A DNA stretch of 8,486 bases from Lachnospiraceae bacterium. Its GTDB lineage: Bacteria; Bacillota; Clostridia; Lachnospirales; Lachnospiraceae. Position numbers and translations under genes: made by a program. Positions 1 through 5,925 of this stretch are shown piece after piece. Below the pieces are notes generated by a model. It did no database searches. It was not told the origin of the DNA and saw only the letters and a list, made by a program, of their open reading frames with translations. The stretch lies in NCBI GenBank assembly GCA_024694785.1, contig JAILJL010000135.1, positions 1-8,486 on the forward strand. Direction: 5' to 3'. Every line of letters starts with the position of its first letter. The stretch's first letter is position 1.

Positions 1-27
1 TGATTTGGATAATGCCAACGTAGGGAT
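1..27 (+). ncRNA. TPP riboswitch (THI element) aptamer, 3' part only
   Basis: The first bases match the conserved 3' segment of the THI-box aptamer: TGATTTGGATAATGCCAACG followed by TAGGGA, against the family pattern CTGATCTGGNTAATNCCAGCGNAGGGA. TTGG at 5-8 can pair with CCAA at 15-18, as in the stem closing this part of the aptamer, and AGGGA at 22-26 would be the 3' strand of P1. The 5' half, including the pyrimidine-binding TGAGA segment, lies outside the window, so the aptamer cannot be checked in full. Its place directly before a complete thiamin operon fits a TPP-sensing OFF switch. Confidence 0.9.
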
Positions 28-62
28 GCCCGATAAGATGGGAAGAACAATGTGTGATAATA

Positions 63-94
63 GGAAGTTGCCAAATCGGCAGCTTCCTTTTTTT
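63..94 (+). terminator. Intrinsic terminator acting as riboswitch expression platform
   Basis: The arms GGAAGTTGCC (63-72) and GGCAGCTTCC (78-87) form a 10-bp stem with one G-T wobble and a 5-base loop AAATC, followed by seven T (88-94). It lies between the TPP aptamer and thiS, so it should attenuate transcription when TPP is bound. The loop and stem top, CCAAATC at 71-77, are an exact 7-base complement of GATTTGG at 2-8 in the aptamer. This gives an obvious competing antiterminator pairing. Confidence 0.9.
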
Positions 95-115
95 ATGCAA
101 AAAGCAGTAGATGAC

Positions 116-124
116 GGGAGGTGA
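116..124 (+). promoter_or_regulatory. Ribosome binding site of thiS
   Basis: GGGAGGTGA is a near-perfect anti-SD match and ends 4 bases before the ATG at 129. It lies downstream of the first in-frame ATG at 111, so that ATG cannot be its target. The start is therefore set at 129. Confidence 0.85.
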
Positions 125-128
125 GAGC

Positions 129-323
129 ATGGTAAGAATTAACGGTGAAGAAATAAATGTATCCGGAATGACTATTAAAGAGTATCTCGTAACGACAAGT
201 TATGATATGAACAGAGTTGCCGTGGAGTTAAACGGAGACATAGTGCCAAAAGCGCTGTATGACAAGACTGTACTTAAGGATTGCGACAGCGTGGAAGTAG
301 TAAGTTTTGTAGGAGGTGGTTGA
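129..323 (+). CDS. thiS: Sulfur carrier protein ThiS
   Basis: This is a ubiquitin-fold protein of 64 residues (family about 65) that carries sulfur as a C-terminal thiocarboxylate for thiazole synthesis. ThiF adenylates the terminal glycine, sulfur is then loaded, and ThiG uses the thiocarboxylate. The protein ends in Val-Gly-Gly-Gly, which supplies the Gly-Gly tail required by the family, and the C-terminal stretch VEVVSFVGGG resembles Bacillus ThiS. The internal LNGDIVPKALYD segment also fits the family. The start at 129 was chosen over the in-frame ATG at 111 because a strong SD lies between them. It is the first gene after the riboswitch terminator. The stop at 321-323 is one base before the thiF start, so the two are probably translationally coupled. 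Confidence 0.95.
   Translation: MVRINGEEINVSGMTIKEYLVTTSYDMNRVAVELNGDIVPKALYDKTVLKDCDSVEVVSFVGGG
311..319 (+). promoter_or_regulatory. Ribosome binding site of thiF inside the thiS tail
   Basis: AGGAGGTGG overlaps the last Val-Gly-Gly-Gly codons of thiS. AGGAGG ends 8 bases before the GTG at 325. This spacing favours 325 as the thiF start over the in-frame GTG at 316, which lies inside the SD itself. Confidence 0.8.
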
Positions 324-324
324 T

Positions 325-960
325 GTGATACCGACGAAAGAGGAATGGATAAAAGTTCTTAACGAAAAGCATGGCGAAGACGTGCAGAAGAAATTATCCG
401 CGGCAACGGTAGCCATATGCGGGCTTGGGGGACTGGGATCAAATATCGCAGTATCACTTACACGTGCAGGTATAGGAAAGCTTATATTAATCGATTTTGA
501 TCGGGTTGATATCTCCAACTTGCAGCGGCAGCAGTACAGAATGGATCAAATCGGAGAATATAAGACATCTGCGTTATCGGAGAACTTAACGCTTATTAAT
601 CCTTATACCGAGCTTTGCGTCCACACCGTACGGGTCACGGAAGACAATATGGAAGAACTTTTACGGGAAGCAGATATCGTATGCGAGGCATTCGATAAAG
701 CCGAGGCAAAAGCGATGCTTACCAATTATGTGCTTGAAAATATGCCTGATAAGTATCTTGTAGCCGGCTCCGGAATGGCGGGATTCGACAGTGCCAATCT
801 GGTTAAGACCAGAAGGGTGACTAAGCGGTTCTACTTATGCGGAGACGGAGTAAGCGACGTAAATGACAATATCGGTCTTGTTTCAAGCCGGGTCATGCTA
901 TGCGCAGCCCATGAGGCACACGCGATAATCAGGATTATCGCTGGGAAATATGAGATATAG
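325..960 (+). CDS. thiF: ThiS adenylyltransferase ThiF (short form)
   Basis: This E1-like enzyme activates the C-terminal glycine of ThiS with ATP to give ThiS-AMP in the cytoplasm. From a GTG start at 325 it has 211 residues. A Rossmann nucleotide-binding loop GLGGLGSN lies near residues 33-40, followed by [15 protein letters not shown] near 58-72. That stretch holds the acidic, Asn and Arg residues used for ATP in the E1 superfamily, and a conserved Lys follows in GEYKTSA. An Asp in EAFDKAEAK near residue 124 fits the Mg-binding aspartate. It has no CxxC pair, so the structural zinc site of E. coli ThiF is missing. Length and features fit the short 'family 2' ThiF common in clostridia. The cognate thiS is directly upstream, and thiG begins 16 bases after the stop. 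Confidence 0.93.
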   Translation: MIPTKEEWIKVLNEKHGEDVQKKLSAATVAICGLGGLGSNIAVSLTRAGIGKLILIDFDRVDISNLQRQQYRMDQIGEYKTSALSENLTLINPYTELCVHTVRVTEDNMEELLREADIVCEAFDKAEAKAMLTNYVLENMPDKYLVAGSGMAGFDSANLVKTRRVTKRFYLCGDGVSDVNDNIGLVSSRVMLCAAHEAHAIIRIIAGKYEI

Positions 961-976
961 GGAAAGGGGAAACGAT

Positions 977-1747
977 ATGAAAGAAGATAAACTCGTAATA
1001 GGCGGACATGAGTTTAATTCGCGATTTATTCTTGGTTCCGGTAAGTATTCGATGAAGCTTATCGATGCAGCTATAAAGGATGCGGGAGCGGAAATAATTA
1101 CGCTTGCGGTCCGCCGCGCCAATACCAAGGAGCAGGAGAACATACTTGATTATATACCGGAGGGGATTACGCTTTTACCTAATACAAGTGGGGCGAGAAA
1201 TGCCGAAGAGGCAGTCAGAATCGCGCGACTTGCAAGAGAGCTGGGATGCGGAAACTTCGTTAAAGTAGAGATAATGAGAGATTCAAAGTATCTTCTTCCG
1301 GATAATGCAGAGACGGTGAAGGCTACAGAGATTCTGGCAAAAGAGGGATTTGTGGTATTGCCGTACATGTATCCCGATTTAAATGTGGCAAGAGATCTTG
1401 CAAATGCGGGCGCGGCTTCTGTTATGCCGCTTGCGTCGCCGATCGGCTCCAATAAGGGACTTGCGACAAAAGAGTTCATTCAGATTCTTATAGATGAGAT
1501 AGATTTGCCGATTATCGTAGATGCGGGAATAGGAAGACCATCTCAGGCATGTGAAGCCATGGAAATGGGTGCGGCCGCCATTATGGCGAATACCGCCCTT
1601 GCAACTGCAGGGGATTTGCCGATGATGGCATCTGCCTTTAAAAGCGCCATTGAGGCAGGTCGAAGAGCGTATCTTGCGGGCCTTGGCAGGATGCTTACAC
1701 GAGGTGCGGCAGCATCGGACCCGTTAACGGGATTCCTTCATGATTAG
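977..1747 (+). CDS. thiG: Thiazole synthase ThiG
   Basis: ThiG is a TIM-barrel enzyme that condenses 1-deoxy-D-xylulose 5-phosphate, dehydroglycine and ThiS-thiocarboxylate into the thiazole phosphate precursor. From the ATG at 977 it has 256 residues, the usual family length. Upstream AAAGGGGAAA is the SD. An in-frame ATG at 950 would overlap thiF and has no good SD. The N-terminal part has the family sequence FILGSGKY near residues 18-24. Lys96, in NFVKVEIM, sits where the Schiff-base lysine is found in B. subtilis ThiG. The C-terminal phosphate-binding strands are visible as [11 protein letters not shown] and [14 protein letters not shown]. The stop at 1745-1747 overlaps the SD of thiH. 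Confidence 0.96.
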   Translation: MKEDKLVIGGHEFNSRFILGSGKYSMKLIDAAIKDAGAEIITLAVRRANTKEQENILDYIPEGITLLPNTSGARNAEEAVRIARLARELGCGNFVKVEIMRDSKYLLPDNAETVKATEILAKEGFVVLPYMYPDLNVARDLANAGAASVMPLASPIGSNKGLATKEFIQILIDEIDLPIIVDAGIGRPSQACEAMEMGAAAIMANTALATAGDLPMMASAFKSAIEAGRRAYLAGLGRMLTRGAAASDPLTGFLHD

Positions 1748-1753
1748 GGGTGA
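1746..1753 (+). promoter_or_regulatory. Ribosome binding site of thiH
   Basis: AGGGGTGA begins within the thiG stop codon TAG (1745-1747) and ends 4 bases before the ATG at 1758. It decides the start against the in-frame ATG at 1740 and suggests translational coupling with thiG. Confidence 0.75.
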
Positions 1754-1757
1754 TATT

Positions 1758-3011
1758 ATGGATAACCGGTTTTTTGTGGATTCGGAATTTCTTTCCGAGG
1801 AAGCGCTTTTAAAAAAGCATGAACTTGAGAATGATCCGAAATCGCGTAAGAATCATATGGAGTATCTGCCCGGCATGGAGATTATAGAATCCGATGTATG
1901 CGAAAGCGTAATTAAGCAGATGAATTCCTATGACTATAACAGATATACGGCATCGGATGTTAAGGCAGCGCTTCAACATGATACCTGCACAATAGAGGAT
2001 TTTAAGGCACTTTTGTCTCCGGCTGCGGAGCCGTTTCTGGAGCTTATGGCAGAGCGCGCAAGGCTTGAGACAAGTAAGCACTTTGGGAATACGGTTTACT
2101 TATTCACGCCTTTATATATAGCAAATTATTGCGAGAACTACTGCGTATACTGCGGTTTCAACTGCTATAACCATATAAAGAGAATGAAGCTTACCTATGA
2201 GCAGATAGAAAAAGAGATGAAGGTTATCGCGGATAGCGGTATGGAGGAGATTCTGATTCTTACCGGTGAAAGCAGGGCTAAGAGTGATATTGAGTATATC
2301 GGCGAAGCATGTAAGCTGGCCCGCAAGTATTTCCGCATGGTCGGACTGGAGATATATCCCGTAAATACCGATGAGTACAGGTATCTTCACGAATGTGGCG
2401 CAGATTATGTAACGGTATTCCAGGAGACCTACGACAGCGATAAATATGAGACGCTTCATCTTCTTGGGCATAAAAGAGTGTGGCCGTATCGTTTTGATGC
2501 GCAGGAGCGTGCATTAAGGGGAGGAATGCGAGGGGTTGCGTTCTCGGCGCTTCTCGGGCTCTCGGATTTCCGTAAAGATGCGCTTGCAAGTGCATTGCAC
2601 GTATATTACTTGCAGAGGAAGTACCCGCATGCGGAGATGTCTCTTTCCTGTCCGAGGTTACGTCCGATTATTAATAATGACAAGATTAATCCGCTTGATG
2701 TACATGAAAGACAGCTTTGTCAGGTACTATGTGCATACAGAATTTTCCTGCCGTACGTGGGAATAACCGTATCATCCCGGGAAAGCGCAGCGTTTCGTAA
2801 CGGTATAGTCAAGATTGCCGCGACAAAAGTCTCAGCCGGCGTATCGACAGGTATCGGAGATCATGAAAGCAAGTACACAGGAAAAGATGCCGATGCGGAT
2901 ATGGGTGATGAGCAGTTTGAAATTGACGATGGCAGAAGTCTTGAAACGATGTATAAGGATATCGCCGATGAAGGACTGCAGCCTGTCTTGAATGATTATT
3001 TATATGTATGA
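1758..3011 (+). CDS. thiH: 2-iminoacetate synthase ThiH (tyrosine lyase, radical SAM)
   Basis: ThiH cleaves tyrosine by radical-SAM chemistry into p-cresol and dehydroglycine, the glycine imine that ThiG puts into the thiazole. It is an oxygen-sensitive 4Fe-4S enzyme, so its presence instead of ThiO points to an anaerobe. The protein has 417 residues from the ATG at 1758. The cluster motif CENYCVYC (CX3CX2C) is at Cys125, Cys129 and Cys132, within the typical context TPLYIANYC...CGF. The C-terminal segment keeps the family pattern SSRESAAFRNG, and QFEIDDGRS lies near the end. The SD AGGGGTGA at 1746-1753 picks 1758 over the in-frame ATG at 1740, which overlaps thiG. thiE follows after 9 bases. 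Confidence 0.96.
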   Translation: MDNRFFVDSEFLSEEALLKKHELENDPKSRKNHMEYLPGMEIIESDVCESVIKQMNSYDYNRYTASDVKAALQHDTCTIEDFKALLSPAAEPFLELMAERARLETSKHFGNTVYLFTPLYIANYCENYCVYCGFNCYNHIKRMKLTYEQIEKEMKVIADSGMEEILILTGESRAKSDIEYIGEACKLARKYFRMVGLEIYPVNTDEYRYLHECGADYVTVFQETYDSDKYETLHLLGHKRVWPYRFDAQERALRGGMRGVAFSALLGLSDFRKDALASALHVYYLQRKYPHAEMSLSCPRLRPIINNDKINPLDVHERQLCQVLCAYRIFLPYVGITVSSRESAAFRNGIVKIAATKVSAGVSTGIGDHESKYTGKDADADMGDEQFEIDDGRSLETMYKDIADEGLQPVLNDYLYV

Positions 3012-3020
3012 GGTGGGAAG

Positions 3021-3686
3021 ATGAGGGATTTCGATCCGAGTTTATATTTTATAACAGACAGTACCTACTGTGAGGAAGAGGAGTTTCTATATCGTGTAGA
3101 GCAGGCGCTTCTCGGAGGGGCGACACTTCTTCAGCTTAGGGAAAAGAATAAAAGCACAAGGGAATATATGGACCTTGCAGATAAAGTTCATGCCATAACA
3201 AAGCGGTATAACGTTCCGCTTATTATCGACGATCGTGTGGATGTCGCCCTTGCAATCGATGCGGAAGGCGTACACGTGGGAGCAAGTGATATGCCGGTAG
3301 ATATAGCGCGACGCATTATGGGGGATAATAAGATAGTTGGAGCGACTGCAAAGACGGTGCCGTGGGCGACGGAAGTGTATGAGCAGGGTGCGGATTATCT
3401 TGGAGTCGGAGCAATATTTCCAACAACTACCAAGGTTAAGACGGTACTCACTTCGACAGATACATTAAGAGAGATTTGTAATGCGGTTCCGATTCCTGTT
3501 AATGCAATAGGCGGACTTAATAAGGGAAATATAGATGTTCTTCATGGAATCCCCATCGCGGGAATCTGTGTCGTATCCGCAATTATGAAGGCGGAAGAGC
3601 CAAGGGTGGCGGCAGAAGAATTAAAGATACGAGCCGTAGAGCTTGGACTGATATCGTGTAAGAATAAGGCGGGGGAGAGAAAATGA
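3021..3686 (+). CDS. thiE: Thiamin phosphate synthase ThiE
   Basis: ThiE joins HMP-PP and thiazole phosphate to give thiamin phosphate with release of pyrophosphate. The 221-residue TIM barrel fits the family length. Visible active-site motifs are QLREK at 38-42 (pyrophosphate-binding Arg and Lys), IIDDRVDVALA at 68-78 with the Mg-binding Asp, GVHVGASD at 83-90 with the second Asp, AIFPTTTK at 131-138, NAIGG at 161-165 and the C-terminal phosphate loop VVSAI at 184-188. At residue 88 an Ala replaces the Gln usually found in GVHxGQxD. The SD GAGGTGG overlaps the thiH stop. The stop codon overlaps the thiD start as ATGA, so the two are probably translationally coupled. Confidence 0.95.
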   Translation: MRDFDPSLYFITDSTYCEEEEFLYRVEQALLGGATLLQLREKNKSTREYMDLADKVHAITKRYNVPLIIDDRVDVALAIDAEGVHVGASDMPVDIARRIMGDNKIVGATAKTVPWATEVYEQGADYLGVGAIFPTTTKVKTVLTSTDTLREICNAVPIPVNAIGGLNKGNIDVLHGIPIAGICVVSAIMKAEEPRVAAEELKIRAVELGLISCKNKAGERK

Positions 3687-4480
3687 AAACAGCATTGACA
3701 ATCGCAGGCAGCGATTCAAGCGGCGGAGCCGGTATTCAGGCGGATATTAAGACAATGACAGCAAACGGGGTATATGCCGCAAGTGCCGTGACAGCGTTAA
3801 CCGCACAGAATACAACTGGTGTCAGAGCAGTTTTTGAGACAACGCCCGAATTTCTCGGGGAACAGATAGATGCCGTATTCGAGGATATCAGGCCGGATGC
3901 GGTGAAAATCGGTATGGTGGCTTCGAAAGAACTGATTAAAACCATAGCAGAAAGATTAAAATACCATAACGCGGAGAATATAGTGGTCGATACGGTTATG
4001 GTAGCAACAAGCGGGGCAAGGCTTATTGAAGAAGATGCGATTGATACGCTTAAGGAGTATCTTATCCCCTTGGCAAGCGTCATAACACCGAATATCCCGG
4101 AAGCACAGGTTTTGGCGGGAATTGATATTCTAAGTGAAGACGATATGGTCACTGCTGCAAAGATAATCGGAGACACCTATAATTGTGCGGTTTTGTTAAA
4201 AGGTGGTCATAGCGTAAGCGATGCAAACGATTTACTGTATGCAAAAGGTGAGTATAAGTGGTTTAAGGGAAAAAGGATAGATAATCCCAATACACATGGT
4301 ACGGGATGCACTTTGTCCAGTGCGATTGCGGCTAATCTTGCCAAGGGATACGGACTTATCGAGTCGGTTCAAAGAGCGAAGGAGTATATATCCGGAGCGC
4401 TTAATACAATGCTCGACCTTGGCAAAGGAGCAGGTCCTATGAATCACGCTTTTAACATAACCGGTTATTTTACGGAATAG
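3683..4480 (+). CDS. thiD: Hydroxymethylpyrimidine / phosphomethylpyrimidine kinase ThiD
   Basis: ThiD is a ribokinase-fold kinase that phosphorylates HMP-P to HMP-PP (and free HMP to HMP-P), supplying the pyrimidine substrate of ThiE. It has 265 residues, the usual length. Family motifs are ALTIAGSDSSGGAGIQADIKT at residues 4-24, VKIGMVAS at 74-81, LLKGGHS at 171-177, and the anion-hole motif NTHGTGCTLSSAIA at 203-216, with Cys209 the expected catalytic residue. The usual VVDPVM is VVDTVM here, with Thr at residue 104. The start ATG overlaps the thiE stop by four bases, and GGGGGAGA at 3671-3678 is the SD. No fused thiE or tenA domain is present. Confidence 0.95.
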   Translation: MKTALTIAGSDSSGGAGIQADIKTMTANGVYAASAVTALTAQNTTGVRAVFETTPEFLGEQIDAVFEDIRPDAVKIGMVASKELIKTIAERLKYHNAENIVVDTVMVATSGARLIEEDAIDTLKEYLIPLASVITPNIPEAQVLAGIDILSEDDMVTAAKIIGDTYNCAVLLKGGHSVSDANDLLYAKGEYKWFKGKRIDNPNTHGTGCTLSSAIAANLAKGYGLIESVQRAKEYISGALNTMLDLGKGAGPMNHAFNITGYFTE

Positions 4481-4504
4481 TTGAATTTGAAAGGATGAAT
4501 TGAA

Positions 4505-5809
4505 ATGAGAAATTATGCAACACAGATGGAAGCAGCAAGAAAGGGAATCATAACACCGGAGATGGCGGTTGTTGCCAAGAAAGAATACAGAACGGAAGAA
4601 GAGATAAGACAGCTTGTTGCAAAGGGACAGGTTGCAATCTGCGCTAATAAGAATCATACATGTATCGATGCAAACGGCGTCGGTTCCATGCTTAGAACCA
4701 AGATCAACGTGAACCTCGGCGTATCGCGAGACTGCAAGGATTACGATATAGAGATGCAGAAGGTAATGGCTGCAGTCAATATGGGTGCGGAAGCAATTAT
4801 GGACCTGTCCAGCCATGGAAATACACAGCCTTTCCGTAAGAAGCTCGTAAGCGAGTGCCCGGCTATGATTGGTACGGTTCCCGTATATGACAGCGTAATC
4901 CATTATCAGAGAGATCTTGGTGAACTTACGGCTAAGGATTTTATTGATGTTGTAAGGCTTCATGCGGAAGACGGCGTGGATTTCGTAACCCTTCACTGCG
5001 GTATTACACGTAAGACCATTGAGCAGATTAAGAAGCATAAGAGAAAGATGAATATTGTATCAAGAGGAGGCTCCCTTGTATTTGCTTGGATGTGCATGAC
5101 GGGCGAAGAGAATCCGTTCTATGAGTACTTTAATGAGATACTTGATATCTGCCGTGAATACGATGTAACAATCTCACTGGGAGATGCCTGCAGACCGGGC
5201 TGCCTTGCAGACGGAAGCGACGTGTGCCAGATAGAAGAGCTTGTGCGTCTCGGAGAGCTTACGAAGCGCGCATGGGAGAAGGATGTTCAGGTTATGGTCG
5301 AAGGTCCGGGACATATGCCTATGGATCAGATTGAGGCTAATATGAAGATGCAGCAGACAATATGTCAGGGTGTGCCATTCTATGTATTGGGACCTATTGT
5401 TACGGATATCGCACCGGGATACGATCATATAACATCAGCAATAGGAGGCGCTATAGCTGCGGCAAGCGGAGCGGCATTCCTTTGCTATGTAACCCCGGCG
5501 GAGCATCTGGCGTTACCTAATCTGGAGGATGTAAAGCAGGGAATAATTGCGTCCAAAATCGCGGCGCACGCAGCAGATATTGCTAAGAAAATCCCACATG
5601 CAAGAGATATCGATGACAGAATGGGAGATGCCAGAAGAGTACTTGATTGGGATATGCAGTGGGAGTGTGCGCTTGATCCCGAGACAGCCAAGCGTATTCG
5701 TGACGAGAGGAAGCCTGAGTATGATGATACATGTTCAATGTGCGGTAAATTCTGCGCAGTTCGCAGTATGAACAAGGCATTAAACGGAGAGTATATAGAT
5801 ATTTTGTAA
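4505..5809 (+). CDS. thiC: Phosphomethylpyrimidine synthase ThiC (short anaerobic form)
   Basis: ThiC is a radical-SAM enzyme that rearranges aminoimidazole ribotide (AIR) into HMP-P, the first pyrimidine-branch step. The protein has 434 residues, against roughly 590-630 for the Bacillus and E. coli enzymes, and begins directly with the catalytic barrel. It therefore lacks the extra N-terminal domain. Conserved stretches are NIVSRGGS at 183-190, [10 protein letters not shown] at 223-232, [12 protein letters not shown] at 265-276 and [15 protein letters not shown] at 296-310. The C-terminal cluster ligands are Cys410, Cys413 and Cys417 in CSMCGKFC, giving CX2CX3C rather than the CX2CX4C of longer ThiC. 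AAGGATGA at 4491-4498 is the SD, 24 bases separate it from thiD, and it is the last gene of the operon. Confidence 0.96.
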   Translation: MRNYATQMEAARKGIITPEMAVVAKKEYRTEEEIRQLVAKGQVAICANKNHTCIDANGVGSMLRTKINVNLGVSRDCKDYDIEMQKVMAAVNMGAEAIMDLSSHGNTQPFRKKLVSECPAMIGTVPVYDSVIHYQRDLGELTAKDFIDVVRLHAEDGVDFVTLHCGITRKTIEQIKKHKRKMNIVSRGGSLVFAWMCMTGEENPFYEYFNEILDICREYDVTISLGDACRPGCLADGSDVCQIEELVRLGELTKRAWEKDVQVMVEGPGHMPMDQIEANMKMQQTICQGVPFYVLGPIVTDIAPGYDHITSAIGGAIAAASGAAFLCYVTPAEHLALPNLEDVKQGIIASKIAAHAADIAKKIPHARDIDDRMGDARRVLDWDMQWECALDPETAKRIRDERKPEYDDTCSMCGKFCAVRSMNKALNGEYIDIL

Positions 5810-5827
5810 AAGTAATAATAAAATTGC

Positions 5828-5856
5828 TTGAAAAAACACCATAGAGAAGATAATCT
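5828..5856 (+). promoter_or_regulatory. Possible promoter of the esterase gene
   Basis: TTGAAA at 5828-5833 resembles a -35 box. Two -10 candidates follow: GATAAT at 5849-5854 (15-base spacer, 5 of 6 matches) and TAATCT at 5851-5856 (17-base spacer, only 3 of 6 matches). Neither is ideal and the stretch is AT-rich, so chance is a real possibility. It sits in the only spacer of more than 100 bases on the left of the esterase gene. Confidence 0.35.
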
Positions 5857-5867
5857 ATAAATATATA

Positions 5868-5895
5868 AAAGAATGCCGCAATTCTTTGTATTTTT
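5868..5895 (+). terminator. Weak hairpin, possible end of the thi operon
   Basis: AAAGAAT (5868-5874) and ATTCTTT (5881-5887) form a perfect but AT-rich 7-bp stem around GCCGCA, followed by GTATTTTT. It is the only terminator-like structure after thiC. The stem has just one G-C pair, so termination would be leaky and some readthrough into the esterase gene is likely. It lies downstream of the candidate promoter, so it could also sit in the esterase leader. Confidence 0.4.
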
Positions 5896-5925
5896 AAATG
5901 ATTAAACGAAGGGATGGTGAGAATA

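Noticed and set aside
111..128. Upstream in-frame ATG at 111 as the start of thiS
   Set aside because: It has no SD of its own and would place the strong GGGAGGTGA inside the coding region; start 129 gives a normal ThiS length.
950..976. Upstream in-frame ATG at 950 as the start of thiG
   Set aside because: It would overlap thiF and add an unusual MRYRERGND extension; start 977 gives the standard 256 residues and puts the Schiff-base Lys at 96.
4232..5038. Long open frame of 268 codons on the - strand across the end of thiD and the start of thiC
   Set aside because: It lies fully antisense to two strongly recognised genes, has no recognisable motif, and its composition (rich in Cys, His, Ile and Ser) is typical of a shadow frame.
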